A stretch of DNA of 64,000 nucleotides from Psychrobacter sanguinis (GCF_020736705.1 NZ_CP085990.1:3162001-3226000); one strand, 5' to 3'. Shown: positions 46,861 through 57,956, numbered from the stretch's first letter. Numbers and translations are program-made. The notes: generated by a model not told the origin, from the sequence alone.

Positions 46861-47817
46861 TTAGAGGTGCATAAGTTTGGCCAATAGACGGTATATGGTG
46901 TCATTGAGCTGATGACGATGTACGACTTGGTCGATAACCCCATGCTCCAATAAATATTCAGCACGTTGGAATGGCTCTTCTAGCGTCTCACGCACCGTTT
47001 GCTCGATAACACGCTTACCGGCAAATCCAATCATCGCTTTTGGCTCTGCGATATGGATGTCTCCTAGCATGGCTAATGACGCTGTCACCCCACCATAAAC
47101 AGGATTGGTTAGCACCACGATATAAGGCACACCGGCTAAACGTAAACGCTCAATAGCAGCACCAGTGCGTGCCATTTGCATCAGTGATAACACCCCTTCT
47201 TGCATACGTGCCCCACCAGAGGCAGCAAAACAAACCAATGGCATCTTATGTTCTAAGGCTACTTCAGCAGCTTGTACAAAGCGATCACCCACTACTGAGC
47301 CCATCGAGCCACCCATAAAACGGAAGTCAAACGCACAGGCCACCACATCCATCTCCCGCAGCTTGCCTTTAAACACGATAAGCGCTTCGGTTTCACCCGT
47401 TTTGTCTTGCATTTGCTGCATACGTTGGGGGTAAGGCTTACTGTCCACAAACTGTAAGGGGTCACCGGTAGTAAACTGTTGACCCAACTCTTCCTCAATA
47501 AGATCTAAAAATCCAGCCAAGCGTTCACGTGCTGTCATGGCCAAATGGTGATCACAATGAGGGCAAACGTAGCTGTTAAAAATTAGAGCGGTATTGGTAA
47601 TCATCGAATGACACTGTGGGCACTGCGTAGAAGGCTCTGTCTCCACCGCCGTCAGTTGAGGCAGGCTATGACGCTGCACACGAGGTACAGGGCGAGTCAA
47701 CCATGTACCGCCTGAATGCGCTTCATTCGGTGCAGCTTTATTAGATTTAAGTCCAGCATCAACTGTCTTTTCAGAGGTTTTGGTTTTGGGCGAATTACTT
47801 TTATTTGTCATAAACAC
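46861..47817 (-). CDS. accD: Acetyl-CoA carboxylase carboxyltransferase subunit beta
   Basis: Beta subunit of the carboxyltransferase that makes malonyl-CoA for fatty acid synthesis. The four-cysteine zinc finger (CPQCHS and CPHCDH, about residues 61-85) and the crotonase-like core (ASGGARMQEG near 203, VYGGVTASLA near 240, GFAGKRVIEQT near 263) are clear. The first 40 residues are a polar extension. It stands between trpA and folC, the common gammaproteobacterial order. Confidence 0.96.
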   Translation of the reverse strand: MFMTNKSNSPKTKTSEKTVDAGLKSNKAAPNEAHSGGTWLTRPVPRVQRHSLPQLTAVETEPSTQCPQCHSMITNTALIFNSYVCPHCDHHLAMTARERLAGFLDLIEEELGQQFTTGDPLQFVDSKPYPQRMQQMQDKTGETEALIVFKGKLREMDVVACAFDFRFMGGSMGSVVGDRFVQAAEVALEHKMPLVCFAASGGARMQEGVLSLMQMARTGAAIERLRLAGVPYIVVLTNPVYGGVTASLAMLGDIHIAEPKAMIGFAGKRVIEQTVRETLEEPFQRAEYLLEHGVIDQVVHRHQLNDTIYRLLAKLMHL

Positions 47818-47850
47818 ATCAGATTAATATCAGTAAAAAAGTCTTTCGAG

Positions 47851-48675
47851 TTAGGCCAGTTGATCTAAGGCTTGGCGTAGCTCATCCATTTTTTGCATAA
47901 TTTTGGCTTGAGCTGCGGCAATTTCTTCTTTGCTTGACTGGCTATCAAGCCCTGCAAAGTTTTTCACCAGTTCACTGCCTACAATGACACCATCAGCGTA
48001 TTCACCAATGGCCGCGGCTGACTGCCCATCACGAATCCCGAAGCCTACACAAATAGGTAAGTCCGTTTCTTGTTTGATGGCTCGGACTTGCTCCCCAACC
48101 GCTGCCGTGTCTAAGCTTGCAGAACCGGTGACCCCTTTTAAGGAGACATAATAAATATAGCCGCCACAATGGGTCATCACTTGCTTACGACGCTCAGGTA
48201 AGGTGGTCGGAGATAATAAGAAAATCTTATTCATATCATGCTGGGCCAAATGCTCTACAAAATCACCTGACTCAGCGGGGGGTAGATCAACTACCAAGAC
48301 CCCATCAACACCAGCTTCAGCACATAATCTTATAAATTCATCATAACCAATAATTTCAATCGGGTTTAGATAACCCATTAGAATAATCGGTGTGCTAGTG
48401 TTAGTCTCACGAAACTGCTTAACCATTTGCAATGCTTGGTGAGTACTGGTACCCCCTGCTAAAGCTCGCTCACCCGCCAATGCGACTGTTGGACCATCTG
48501 CCATTGGGTCTGAGAATGGCAAGCCCACTTCAATCATATCTGCGCCATGCTGTACTAAGTCATGCAAAGTACCGACAAAGCTGTCTGGCGATGGATCACC
48601 GGCCATAACATAAGGAATTAAGGCTTTTTTATTCTGTTGCTTTAAATCTGCAAATGCGGTTTCAATTCGGGTCAT
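47851..48675 (-). CDS. trpA: Tryptophan synthase alpha subunit
   Basis: Cleaves indole-3-glycerol phosphate to indole, which is passed to TrpB. Catalytic Glu and Asp lie in IEVGLPFSDPMADGP (about 48-62), and the phosphate-binding loops are GFGIRDG near 211 and GVIVGSELV near 232. Length 274, typical. It lies 190 bases after trpB. That gap carries two copies of TGATACTTTAATTA (48784-48797 and 48799-48812) and could hold a secondary promoter. Confidence 0.96.
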   Translation of the reverse strand: MTRIETAFADLKQQNKKALIPYVMAGDPSPDSFVGTLHDLVQHGADMIEVGLPFSDPMADGPTVALAGERALAGGTSTHQALQMVKQFRETNTSTPIILMGYLNPIEIIGYDEFIRLCAEAGVDGVLVVDLPPAESGDFVEHLAQHDMNKIFLLSPTTLPERRKQVMTHCGGYIYYVSLKGVTGSASLDTAAVGEQVRAIKQETDLPICVGFGIRDGQSAAAIGEYADGVIVGSELVKNFAGLDSQSSKEEIAAAQAKIMQKMDELRQALDQLA

Positions 48676-48865
48676 AATATTCCCTTAATAAATAATCTTT
48701 TAGATACTCAGTTATCCTGAATGCCATAGGCTAATTCAAAGAGTGACTCACTTAACGCTTAAATTAAGGACTAACTTAGTAGTTGATACTTTAATTACTG
48801 ATACTTTAATTATTAATACTTCAGCCATTCACACTAAGTCAGTCATTACGAATGTCGCGATATCT

Positions 48866-50113
48866 TTAAAGTTCAATACCTTCAGCTTTCATAACTGAAT
48901 GTAAATCCTTATCACCACGTCCTGACATATTGACAATAATACTCTGATCAGGCGTCATGGTCTTAGCCAACTCCAAAGCATACGCCACAGCATGTGCTGA
49001 CTCTAACGCTGGAATAATACCCTCTTTGCGAGTCACTTCATGGAAGCCGTGTAACGCTTCTTTGTCTGTACAGCCTACATATTGCACACGCTTCACATCT
49101 TTTAAAAAGCTATGCTCAGGACCTACGCCAGGATAATCAAGGCCCGCTGAAATTGAATGAGTCTCAAGTATCTGACCATCATCATCAGCCATTAAATAAG
49201 TACGGTTACCATGCAATACCCCGACTCGGCCTTTTGCTAAGGGCGCTGAGTGACGGTCTGTGTCCAAGCCATCACCTGTGGCTTCAACGCCATAAATCTT
49301 CACATCTTTATCATTTAAAAACTCGTAGAACAAACCAATTGCGTTGGAGCCACCACCCACACAGGCCACTAAAGCGTCAGGGAGTTTCCCAGTCTTCTCT
49401 AAATGCTGAATGCGGGCTTCTTTGCCAATAACAGCTTGAAAGTCGCGAACCAATAAAGGATATGGATGCGGACCGGCTACCGTACCAATAATATAATAAG
49501 TAGTATCGACGTTGGTTACCCAATCACGCATGGCTTCGTTCATGGCGTCTTTTAAGGTGCGTGACCCTGATTCAACCGCCACGACTTTGGCTCCCAACAA
49601 GCGCATACGATACACGTTCATCTTTTGACGTTCAACATCATCAGCGCCCATGTAAATGATACACTCAAGCCCCAGACGTGCAGCAATGGTCGCAGTCGCC
49701 ACACCATGCTGGCCTGCCCCTGTCTCGGCAATGATACGCTTTTTGCCACTCATCTTAGCCAATAGTGCCTGACCAATGGTGTTGTTTACTTTATGAGCAC
49801 CCGTGTGGTTCAGATCTTCACGTTTAAAATAAATCTGTGCACCGCCGATTTCATCACTTAAGCGCTTGGCGTGATACAGTGGTGTAGGACGACCCACATA
49901 GTTAATCAAATCATTGTGGTACTCTTCCCAAAACTTGGGATCTTGTTTGACTTGATAATATAAAGCTTCCAGTTCCTCTAATGCTGCCATTAAGGTCTCG
50001 GAAACAAAGCGCCCACCGTGAATGCCAAAGTGGCCACTTGGGTCTGGATACTGACTAAAATCAGTTATATTCTCTACTTCATCATTATGTGGTACGTTAT
50101 TAAAGTTTTTCAT
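48866..50113 (-). CDS. trpB: Tryptophan synthase beta subunit
   Basis: PLP enzyme joining indole and serine. The PLP lysine motif [33 protein letters not shown] and [13 protein letters not shown] are all present. I chose the ATG at 50113 ([11 protein letters not shown]); an upstream in-frame TTG at 50161 would add 16 residues and lacks family support. Downstream of trpF on the same strand, spacing 112 bases. Confidence 0.96.
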   Translation of the reverse strand: MKNFNNVPHNDEVENITDFSQYPDPSGHFGIHGGRFVSETLMAALEELEALYYQVKQDPKFWEEYHNDLINYVGRPTPLYHAKRLSDEIGGAQIYFKREDLNHTGAHKVNNTIGQALLAKMSGKKRIIAETGAGQHGVATATIAARLGLECIIYMGADDVERQKMNVYRMRLLGAKVVAVESGSRTLKDAMNEAMRDWVTNVDTTYYIIGTVAGPHPYPLLVRDFQAVIGKEARIQHLEKTGKLPDALVACVGGGSNAIGLFYEFLNDKDVKIYGVEATGDGLDTDRHSAPLAKGRVGVLHGNRTYLMADDDGQILETHSISAGLDYPGVGPEHSFLKDVKRVQYVGCTDKEALHGFHEVTRKEGIIPALESAHAVAYALELAKTMTPDQSIIVNMSGRGDKDLHSVMKAEGIEL

Positions 50114-50225
50114 AGTTGGTTTTACCCTATTTATAGTTTTGTAATCATCACTTATTTTCAATACTTTCTTTAATAATCAAGCTGCTTGGCCAGTTTTCCT
50201 GGCCTGGGCAATGAGAGACGCTCTT

Positions 50226-50876
50226 TTAGCTTTGCCATCGGTTATTTTTAACCGCACGAATAAAGGCAGCCATTTTGCCAGCGTCTTTTATGCCTTTGGC
50301 CGACTCAATGCCGCCGCTAACATCGACTGCTTGAATAGGCAGCTTTAAAGTGTCATTAATATTTTGCGGGGTTAAACCACCTGCCAGAATAATAGGCAAT
50401 GCAGAATCGTGAGGAATAAGTGACCAATCAAAACGCTCCCCAGTACCGCCATAAGCCTCTTTGTGATAAGCGTCTAACAAGATACTACTCGCACCTGCTT
50501 GGGCATATTGATTTATTTGATTCGTGATGCTGTCCAGATCGTGAGTGTCTTTATTGATCCGAAGTGCCTTAATCCAACGTTTATTAACTTTATTGGCCAA
50601 TTGTTGGCATTGTTCAGCGGACTCATCGCCATGAAACTGAATCACATCAAAGGCGACTGTATTCGCTAGATCGACAAGCTGTTGCTGTTCCATATTGACC
50701 ACCAAAGCAACCACACTGACAAAGGCTGGAATAGGCGTCATTAGAGCATTGGCCTGCTCCATAGTGACCGCACGAGGACTAGGCGGATAGAACACAAAGC
50801 CTAAGGCATCAGCCCCTAGCTTAACCGCTTGTTGCACGTCACAGAGTTGGGTAAATCCACAAAATTTAATCTGCAT
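50226..50876 (-). CDS. trpF: Phosphoribosylanthranilate isomerase
   Basis: TIM-barrel isomerase of tryptophan synthesis. The catalytic Cys lies in IKFCGFT (residue 5), the general-acid Asp in LLDAYHKEAYGGTGERFDW (about 132-150), and phosphate-binding AGGLTPQNI and DVSGGIESAKGIKD follow. Length 216. It heads the trpF-trpB-trpA block and is divergent from phrB. No attenuator or leader peptide is visible. Confidence 0.95.
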   Translation of the reverse strand: MQIKFCGFTQLCDVQQAVKLGADALGFVFYPPSPRAVTMEQANALMTPIPAFVSVVALVVNMEQQQLVDLANTVAFDVIQFHGDESAEQCQQLANKVNKRWIKALRINKDTHDLDSITNQINQYAQAGASSILLDAYHKEAYGGTGERFDWSLIPHDSALPIILAGGLTPQNINDTLKLPIQAVDVSGGIESAKGIKDAGKMAAFIRAVKNNRWQS

Positions 50877-51091
50877 TGACCCTCTAAACCTTTTACCAAA
50901 ATAGAATTGCCAAATAAAACTTATCCTAGCATACTTTTTATCAAATTTAGCAGTGCGTACACTAACTTACAGCATTTAAAGTTTATAACATTAAAAGCGC
51001 ATAACTCCAAATATAAACCCGAGTTGCTATCTATCTTTCTACTTTTCTATCTTTCTTATCACCTACTCTATCACTCATTAAAGGATGTGCA

Positions 51092-52768
51092 ATGACCTCC
51101 CCTTCTGTCGCTGACTTAACTTCTTACCTTATGTGGTTCCGACGCGACTTGCGTGTTGAGGACAATACAGCACTAAGCCAATTAACGGACTTAGCGAAGC
51201 AGGCATTAACCCAAAACGACCCATCACAACTAGATGTGTCTCAGTCGTCAGTATCGAAAGCAGCCCAGCCTAAGATTCACGCTTTATTTGTGGTTACTGC
51301 TGAACAATGGCTTGAGCATGACATGTCTATAGTACAAATGGACTTTATCTTTCGCACCCTAAAAGTATTAGCAACCTCATTGTTTGATCAATTGGATATC
51401 GAGCTTCATGTATTGAAAACGGCTGATTTTGACAGCTGTATAGAGACGGTCGTTAACTTCTGTCAACAGCACAGCATCACTCATATGGCCAGTAATTATG
51501 AGTACGAAGTTAATGAAATGCAGCGCGATGCCGCTATTGAGCAGCGCTTAAAACAACAGGATATCGAATTTAGCCGCTACCATGATCAATGTATCTTGCC
51601 ACCGAAGTCAGTGACCACTAATGACGAGACCATGTATAAGGTTTTTACCCCTTTTTATAAAAAATGGCGAAGTATTCTAGAAACCAGTCCGCCCAACTTG
51701 TACTCTACTGAAAAAGTAAATTCGGATAAGCCCGCTACTGAACGTTTATCGCAAATCTTAGCCACTATCGATGATTTGCATCAGCAAACACTTAGGCTAT
51801 TTTCTGCAGCTTACTTTGAAGCTGAGTCTGCGAACCAAAATGACCAAACCCAACTACTGAAAAACGCTGAAGAAACCTTTGTGGCAGGTGAAATTGCCGC
51901 CTATCAACAGCTGCAAACATTCTTAGCCGAAGATGTACAACGCTATGATATTGCTCGAGACCAGCCTTCATTAGAAGCCACCAGTCGGCTATCTGCTTAC
52001 TTAACTATAGGGGCAATCAGTCCTCGCGTCTGTTATCTCAAAGCCAAACAAGCCGCTGAAGCTATTTATGAGGCCAATGTCTTTAATCAATCAGAGAAAC
52101 AAACAAACAAACCACTAGAAAATAGCAATGAGGCTAGCGCTGAACAAGATATCCAGCGTTGGATTAGTGAGCTGGCATGGCGTGACTTCTATCGTCATGT
52201 TATCGCTGATCGCCCAGATATTGTTAAAGGCACTGCCTTTAATAAAGCAGCAGACACTAAAGTACATTGGTCTTACGATGAGCAAGACTTTAATAGATGG
52301 TGTCAAGGACAGACAGGCGTGCCTTTGATCGATGCTGCGATGCGTTGTCTCAATCAAACGGGGTTTATGCACAATAGACTGCGTATGGTGACTGCCATGT
52401 TTTTGACCAAAGACTTATTTATTGATTGGCGTTGGGGTGAGCGTTACTTTATGCAACGACTCATTGATGGGGATTTTGCTTCAAATAATGGCGGTTGGCA
52501 ATGGAGTGCCTCGGTCGGTACCGATGCGGCGCCCTACTTTCGTATCATGAATCCTTTCAGCCAAGCTAAAACGCATGACAAAGAGGCTATTTTTATTAAA
52601 ACCTGGCTGCCAGAGCTAAAGCCCGTAAAACCGAGCATACTGCATGATGAGGCCAAACTAAGACAAGCGTTAAGCGCAAAAGGCGAGCTTGCAAATGTTG
52701 ACTACCCTCAACCTATGGTAGAACACAAGCAAGCCCGCCTTTACGCTATTGGGCAGTTTAAAGGATAA
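51092..52768 (+). CDS. phrB: Deoxyribodipyrimidine photolyase
   Basis: Light-driven repair of cyclobutane pyrimidine dimers using FAD and an antenna chromophore. The N-terminal domain starts MWFRRDLRVEDNTAL, and the FAD domain carries TSRLSAYLTIGAISPR, ELAWRDFYRHV, TGVPLIDAAMRCLNQTGFMHNRLRM and NNGGWQWSASVGTDAAPYFRIMNP. At 558 residues it is well above the usual 470. Extra polar segments lie at about residues 34-62, 225-270 and 325-350. AAGGA precedes the ATG. Its divergence from trpF is fortuitous. Confidence 0.95.
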   Translation: MTSPSVADLTSYLMWFRRDLRVEDNTALSQLTDLAKQALTQNDPSQLDVSQSSVSKAAQPKIHALFVVTAEQWLEHDMSIVQMDFIFRTLKVLATSLFDQLDIELHVLKTADFDSCIETVVNFCQQHSITHMASNYEYEVNEMQRDAAIEQRLKQQDIEFSRYHDQCILPPKSVTTNDETMYKVFTPFYKKWRSILETSPPNLYSTEKVNSDKPATERLSQILATIDDLHQQTLRLFSAAYFEAESANQNDQTQLLKNAEETFVAGEIAAYQQLQTFLAEDVQRYDIARDQPSLEATSRLSAYLTIGAISPRVCYLKAKQAAEAIYEANVFNQSEKQTNKPLENSNEASAEQDIQRWISELAWRDFYRHVIADRPDIVKGTAFNKAADTKVHWSYDEQDFNRWCQGQTGVPLIDAAMRCLNQTGFMHNRLRMVTAMFLTKDLFIDWRWGERYFMQRLIDGDFASNNGGWQWSASVGTDAAPYFRIMNPFSQAKTHDKEAIFIKTWLPELKPVKPSILHDEAKLRQALSAKGELANVDYPQPMVEHKQARLYAIGQFKG

Positions 52769-52772
52769 TCCG

Positions 52773-53525
52773 TTAGTCAACTGGCTGACAGGCACCTGCT
52801 CCCTGGGTAGTAACACTTACTTTGGCGCCAGTCATCGCAAATAACTGCTCCATTTCTTTTTTGGCATTATTTTCTGCTTGCTGCATCACTCCATCAGAAC
52901 AAGCGCGCTTAAGCACTTCTTGCTTGGCGCTGGCTTGAGCCTTAGCCAAAATCTCAGGTTCTGCTTGAAGCATGCCAAAGAAACCGCCCGACTTCCAGTC
53001 ATAGACTTCTACATCGTCTAAGTACACAGTAAATACTTGCGCAGGCGGTAAGGTAATCATAATGTCAGGCATTAAGGTAATAGGAGCATTTCCATTACCT
53101 TGGGCTTCAGCTTTAGCGCGCGCTTCTTCGATTTGAGCTTCTGTCGGCTCTGTGATCTGAACCATTTCAGGACTTAACGTACTTAAGTCCACACCGGCTA
53201 CCACACGGCCACGAGCAATAAACAGACCTTTTTGTTCATCTTGCCATAACCGTTGCCAACTGCCTTCCTGCTCACTGGTAATTACCGTATCCACATTATA
53301 AGCCACGGTCTCTAAACGATTCAGTTGCTGAATTTTACTGACCACGCCTTCTCGGCTTACCGTCTGAATTTGTGGGGAATTGTCTTTATTGAACTGTTGC
53401 CACAGAAAAACGCTTAACGCGATTAAAAGGAGCAGGAAAATTAGCTTAAGCCAAACCCCATTACTTTTTACTGTATTTGGAGGTACTTTATTTCGAGGTA
53501 CTGTATTTTGAGTTTTATTGTTCAT
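52773..53525 (-). CDS. DUF4230 family membrane-anchored protein
   Basis: One N-terminal membrane segment (about residues 26-43) is followed by a DUF4230-type domain: LNRLETVAYNVDTVI, LFIARGRVVAGVDLSTL, ITLPPAQVFTVYLDDVEVYDWKSGGFFG. The bulk should lie in the periplasm. The C-terminal 60 residues form a charged helix ending with a Cys-containing tail. Function unknown. It is convergent with phrB, whose stop is only 4 bases away. Confidence 0.85.
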   Translation of the reverse strand: MNNKTQNTVPRNKVPPNTVKSNGVWLKLIFLLLLIALSVFLWQQFNKDNSPQIQTVSREGVVSKIQQLNRLETVAYNVDTVITSEQEGSWQRLWQDEQKGLFIARGRVVAGVDLSTLSPEMVQITEPTEAQIEEARAKAEAQGNGNAPITLMPDIMITLPPAQVFTVYLDDVEVYDWKSGGFFGMLQAEPEILAKAQASAKQEVLKRACSDGVMQQAENNAKKEMEQLFAMTGAKVSVTTQGAGACQPVD

Positions 53526-53956
53526 AATTTGCCATCATAAAGTTATTATTATTGACGTGAAATATTAAGGTGCTAAATCGTTTCACATCCTTAAATGTAT
53601 AAATCTAATATAGCCAAAAAGCGTCCTTTTGTCTGCTAAATTACGTTACATCATTGTCGATAAACACCCCTTAATAGGGCTCTAAAACTGACAAAATTTT
53701 ATTTAAATTAGCCCACATATTAAAAAGTGATTGCGTCAGTCGGCGAGTTTACCTAACATAGGCAAGTTACAGCGATTTATTCGCACTTATTTTATTGTTA
53801 TCTGCACCGTAATAACCGTTCGATTACTGACTTTACAGCAATTTAGACGGCAACTATTCACGGTGCTTTTATTGTTTTGGTTAATTTTATAGTTTCTTTG
53901 CCGTTGATTTTAAGGTTAACGACCATTTAACTACATTGAGTAAAGTCGAGTCAGTT
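53526..53956. other. Divergent spacer upstream of proS
   Basis: About 430 AT-rich bases between the DUF4230 gene and proS. No coding sequence is seen, and no T-box, which is not expected in this group. It presumably holds both promoters. Confidence 0.5.
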
Positions 53957-55687
53957 ATGAGAGCCAGCCAGTTTTTATTTGCTACCCTAAAAGAAACCCC
54001 AAGTGATGCTGATATCGTATCAAGCCAACTCATGGTACGAGCCGGCCTGATTCGCAAGCTTGCGTCAGGCCTATATGTTTGGTTACCTATGGGGCTTAAG
54101 GTATTGCAAAAAGTTGAAAAAATTGTGCGTGAAGAAATGCAGAATATTGGCGCACAAGAAGTACTGATGCCAATGACTCAGCCTGCAGAGTTATGGCAAG
54201 AGTCAGGACGTTTTGAAGATTATGGTCCTGAGCTTCTACGGTTTACCGACCGTCACAACCGTGACTTCGTACTAGGCCCGACTCATGAAGAGGTAATTAC
54301 TGATTTGGCTCGTGGTGAATTACGTAGCTATAAACAGCTGCCGGTAACCTTCTTCCAAATTCAAGGTAAATTCCGTGATGAGATTCGCCCACGCTTTGGT
54401 ATCATGCGTGCCCGTGAATTCACCATGAAAGATGCTTACTCATTCCACGTTGATCAGGCGTCATTAGAAATAACCTATCAGCAAATGTATGATGCTTATA
54501 CTCGTATCTTCCAGCGTCTTGGCTTAACTTTCCGCGCTGTATTAGCCGATACTGGCTCAATTGGTGGCTCAGCCTCTCATGAGTTCCATGTATTGGCCGG
54601 CAGTGGTGAAGATGCCATTGCGTTCTCAGATGGTTCAGACTATGCGGCCAACGTTGAGCTGGCAGAAGCAGTTTGTAATAATGAACGCGCCGCTCCGACA
54701 CAAGACAGACAAGATGTGGCCACGCCAAAAATTCAAACCAATGAAGACTTGGCTAAATTCTTAGATATTCCGCTTGAAACCACTGTAAAAACGCTAATCG
54801 TCAAAGGTCATCATATCAATGAAGATGGTACTGAAGGCGATGAGCAATTAGTAGCGCTAGTGGTGCGTGGCGACCATACTTTAAATGAAATTAAAGCGGA
54901 GAAAATCGCTGAAGTTGATACCCCTCTTACTTTCGCTACCGAAGAAGAGATGAAAGCGGCGGGTCTGAAAAAAGGCTTTATCGGCGTAGATTTGGACATT
55001 CCGGTATATGTTGACCGTGCCGCTGCTGCCATGAGCGACTTTGTGTCAGGGGCCAATGAGTATGACATGCACACTACCGGTATGAACTGGGAACGCGATG
55101 CGACCATTACTGAAGTGGTGGATATTCGCAACGTGGTAGAAGGAGATCCTTCACCGGATGGTAAAGGCACACTGAGCATCAAACGTGGTATTGAAGTGGG
55201 TCATATCTTCCAATTGGGCGATAAATATTCTAAAGCTTTAAATTGTACAGTTATGGGTGAAGATGGCAAACCTGTAACCTTAATGATGGGTTGTTACGGT
55301 ATCGGTGTCAGCCGTATTATCGCAGCCGCCATCGAACAAAATCACGATGACAATGGCATTATTTGGGCCAAAACACCGAATGTTAATGACTCTATTGCCC
55401 CATTTGACATCGCTATTGTGCCAATGAAATCGAAAGAAGAGACGGTAATGCAAACTGCTGAAGCTCTATATCAAGAGCTTAAGGCCAAAGGTTTGAATGT
55501 TCTGCTAGATGACCGTAATGAACGTCCTGGTGTTAAATTTGCCGATCTTGAACTTATTGGCATCCCACATCGTATCGTGGTATCAGATCGCAATTTAGCG
55601 GAAGACAAGTACGAATATGTTGATCGTCGTGATGGCGAAAAACAGCTGCTTAGCCGTGAAGAAGTATTGGCAAAAGTCAGCCAATAA
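53957..55687 (+). CDS. proS: Prolyl-tRNA synthetase
   Basis: Class II synthetase of the bacterial type with an inserted editing domain. Motifs: [14 protein letters not shown] near 26, motif 2 [26 protein letters not shown] near 137, the YbaK-like editing insert (about 225-400) and motif 3 [13 protein letters not shown] near 440, then the anticodon domain ([25 protein letters not shown]). I chose the ATG at 53957 ([13 protein letters not shown]), matching the family start; an in-frame TTG at 53936 lies upstream. Confidence 0.97.
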   Translation: MRASQFLFATLKETPSDADIVSSQLMVRAGLIRKLASGLYVWLPMGLKVLQKVEKIVREEMQNIGAQEVLMPMTQPAELWQESGRFEDYGPELLRFTDRHNRDFVLGPTHEEVITDLARGELRSYKQLPVTFFQIQGKFRDEIRPRFGIMRAREFTMKDAYSFHVDQASLEITYQQMYDAYTRIFQRLGLTFRAVLADTGSIGGSASHEFHVLAGSGEDAIAFSDGSDYAANVELAEAVCNNERAAPTQDRQDVATPKIQTNEDLAKFLDIPLETTVKTLIVKGHHINEDGTEGDEQLVALVVRGDHTLNEIKAEKIAEVDTPLTFATEEEMKAAGLKKGFIGVDLDIPVYVDRAAAAMSDFVSGANEYDMHTTGMNWERDATITEVVDIRNVVEGDPSPDGKGTLSIKRGIEVGHIFQLGDKYSKALNCTVMGEDGKPVTLMMGCYGIGVSRIIAAAIEQNHDDNGIIWAKTPNVNDSIAPFDIAIVPMKSKEETVMQTAEALYQELKAKGLNVLLDDRNERPGVKFADLELIGIPHRIVVSDRNLAEDKYEYVDRRDGEKQLLSREEVLAKVSQ

Positions 55688-55743
55688 CTTTCAGTAGTTT
55701 AATTTACTTAATCAATAAAAATTGACTGTCACCTATTTTTAAC

Positions 55744-55777
55744 AAAAGAACCTCATCAATTGGGGTTCTTTTTTTTG
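55744..55777 (+). terminator. Intrinsic terminator after proS
   Basis: Stem AAAAGAACC/GGTTCTTTT (55744-55752 and about 55764-55773) followed by further T residues. Confidence 0.85.
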
Positions 55778-55944
55778 TGATTTTTTAGTATATATTGGTT
55801 GCTGTTCTTTTCTTATTAGTTATATTTAGGAGTATAATTATTGCCTGAATTATCTAAACGAAAAGTGAGTGCCATCTTACCCCCTAACGATCAATAACAA
55901 TCGTTAATATTTGCTTTATATGACTATTTATGTAGAGGTAACAC

Positions 55945-56598
55945 ATGCAATTTGCGGTTATAGGACTGGGTGTATTTGGTCGAGCTTGTGCTTTTGAATT
56001 ACAAAGTCAAGGCAATGAAGTACTCGGCATTGATATGGATGAGCAAGAGGTAAACAAAGTTAGTGACATCTTGAGTCATTCTGTTATCGCTGATGCTACC
56101 GATATTGAAACCTTAAAAGAGTTGAACTTGAGTCAGTTTGATGGGGTAATCGTCAGTATTGGCGAAGATTTGGAAGCCAGTTTGTTATGTACTCTAAACT
56201 TAATTAAGTTACCGGCTAAGAACTTATGGGTGAAAGCCAAAACAGATGCCCATCATGATATTTTGCACAGCTTAGGCGTGGAGAATATTATCCATCCTGA
56301 GCAAGATATGGGAATTCGTATTGCTCAAGCTGTGGCTTATCCCATGATGAAACAGTATTTATCTTTGGGTAATGAAGAGTTTTTAGTGCGCATTGACGTA
56401 CCGCAAAACTTACGACCAATAACCGTTGGTAAAATCAGAAGTAAGCATCCTGACACTTCGTTACTATTAATTATTCGTGACAACCAATTAGTGCAGGTTT
56501 TCAATGATGACACGGTTATTCAATATCCAGATAGGGTGGTATATGCCGGATTGGTCAGTGACCTTAAATACTTATCCAAAGCATTTATCAATGCTTAA
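55945..56598 (+). CDS. Potassium uptake regulator (KtrA/TrkA family, RCK)
   Basis: Cytoplasmic regulatory subunit of a K+ transporter: an RCK_N domain with a Rossmann loop GLGVFGRACAFEL (residues 7-19) and DMDEQEVNK near 31, followed by an RCK_C domain (about 135-215). The length of 217 residues fits KtrA, one RCK unit, rather than TrkA (two units). It lies 32 bases before the membrane subunit and forms a two-gene operon with it. AGAGG upstream of the ATG. Confidence 0.92.
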   Translation: MQFAVIGLGVFGRACAFELQSQGNEVLGIDMDEQEVNKVSDILSHSVIADATDIETLKELNLSQFDGVIVSIGEDLEASLLCTLNLIKLPAKNLWVKAKTDAHHDILHSLGVENIIHPEQDMGIRIAQAVAYPMMKQYLSLGNEEFLVRIDVPQNLRPITVGKIRSKHPDTSLLLIIRDNQLVQVFNDDTVIQYPDRVVYAGLVSDLKYLSKAFINA

Positions 56599-56630
56599 TA
56601 TCAAGTAGGCTTGGTCAACAGGTACCTTTT

Positions 56631-57956
56631 ATGCCAAAAAACTCAGTTAAATTTCTAACCTCTCCCCCTGCTATTTTAGCAGTGGGGTTTTTATGTTTAA
56701 TAACGCTGGGCTGTTTTCTCTTAAAATTACCAGCGTGCACAATTGAGCCCATAACTTGGATTCAAGCCGCTTTTACCGCCACTTCTGCCGTGACTGTCAC
56801 TGGACTCTCTATTGTTGATACCGCCAACTACACTCGATTAGGCCAAGTGATTATTGCGATATTGATTCAGTTTGGTGGACTTGGCTTTATGACATTCGCC
56901 GTTTTTGCTTTTATTAGCTTACAGCGACGGCTCAATATTGTGGGTCAAAAGATAGCCCGTGAAGCTTTTGCGGAAACAAGCTTTGGCGATATTTCCACCA
57001 CTGCCAAATCGGTTATTACCATTGCATTGTCAGTTGAGCTGATAGGATTTATTGCCCTAAGCCTTGCCTTCTTAAAAGAAATGCCAGCCTCTGAGGCCCT
57101 CTATGCCGGCTTCTTCTATACGGTATCTGCCTTCAATAATGCCGGCTTTGCACTGACCAGTGACAACTTAATGCCGTATGCAGATAACAAGTCTATTAAT
57201 ATCATCATTACCAGTCTTATCATTATTGGTGGCTTAGGTTTCATTGTGGTGAAGGACATTATTGATAATCGCAGTTGGCGTAAAATAAGCGTGAACACCA
57301 AGGTAGTTGTCACCACAACTGTGGCCTTAAACTTTATGGCTTTTGTGCTATTTTGGTTGTTAGAACATAATAATCCGAATACTCTAGGTCATTTAAGCTT
57401 TAGTAATCAATTAACAGCCGCTTGGTTTCAGGCCATTACCCCTCGAACTGCTGGTTTTAACACCATCCCTATTGAACAACTAACTGATGCCAGTACGTTA
57501 CTGACTATGTTCTTAATGTTTATTGGCGGCGGCTCGCTATCTACTGCCAGTGGTATCAAAATTGGGACTTTTGTTATCTTAATTTTGACCACGTGGGCGT
57601 TTTTAAGACAGCGCGATCATGTCATCGTATTTAAGCGCCGTATTCCAGATCGCTTGGTAAGAAAGTCTTTGGCTTTGATTAGTATTACCATGATGCTTAT
57701 CTTTATAAGCGTCTTTGTATTGTCGGTAGTAGAGGCAGATCATCCTTTAGATGACGTGTTATTCGAAGTAGTCTCAGCGCTAAGTACGGTTGGCTTGACC
57801 CGCGGCTTGACCACTAAGCTCAGCTCAACCGGTGAAATTGTTATTATGTTTATGATGTTTGCAGGACGAGTGGGACCTTTGACCTTGGCTTATTTAATTG
57901 CTATGCCAAAGTCTTCAAGAGTACACTACCCCGAAACCAACGTATTGGTGGGTTAA
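56631..57956 (+). CDS. Potassium transporter membrane subunit (KtrB/TrkH family)
   Basis: SKT-superfamily K+ transporter with four pore-loop repeats. Filter-like segments are visible: TSAVTVTGLSIVDT near 50, SAFNNAGFALTSDN near 164, ITPRTAGFNTIP near 271 and VSALSTVGLTRGLT near 383. Length 441, as in KtrB. With the RCK gene just upstream it makes a KtrAB-type system for potassium uptake, a common osmotic-stress component. The start at 56631 has a weak ribosome site. Confidence 0.93.
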   Translation: MPKNSVKFLTSPPAILAVGFLCLITLGCFLLKLPACTIEPITWIQAAFTATSAVTVTGLSIVDTANYTRLGQVIIAILIQFGGLGFMTFAVFAFISLQRRLNIVGQKIAREAFAETSFGDISTTAKSVITIALSVELIGFIALSLAFLKEMPASEALYAGFFYTVSAFNNAGFALTSDNLMPYADNKSINIIITSLIIIGGLGFIVVKDIIDNRSWRKISVNTKVVVTTTVALNFMAFVLFWLLEHNNPNTLGHLSFSNQLTAAWFQAITPRTAGFNTIPIEQLTDASTLLTMFLMFIGGGSLSTASGIKIGTFVILILTTWAFLRQRDHVIVFKRRIPDRLVRKSLALISITMMLIFISVFVLSVVEADHPLDDVLFEVVSALSTVGLTRGLTTKLSSTGEIVIMFMMFAGRVGPLTLAYLIAMPKSSRVHYPETNVLVG

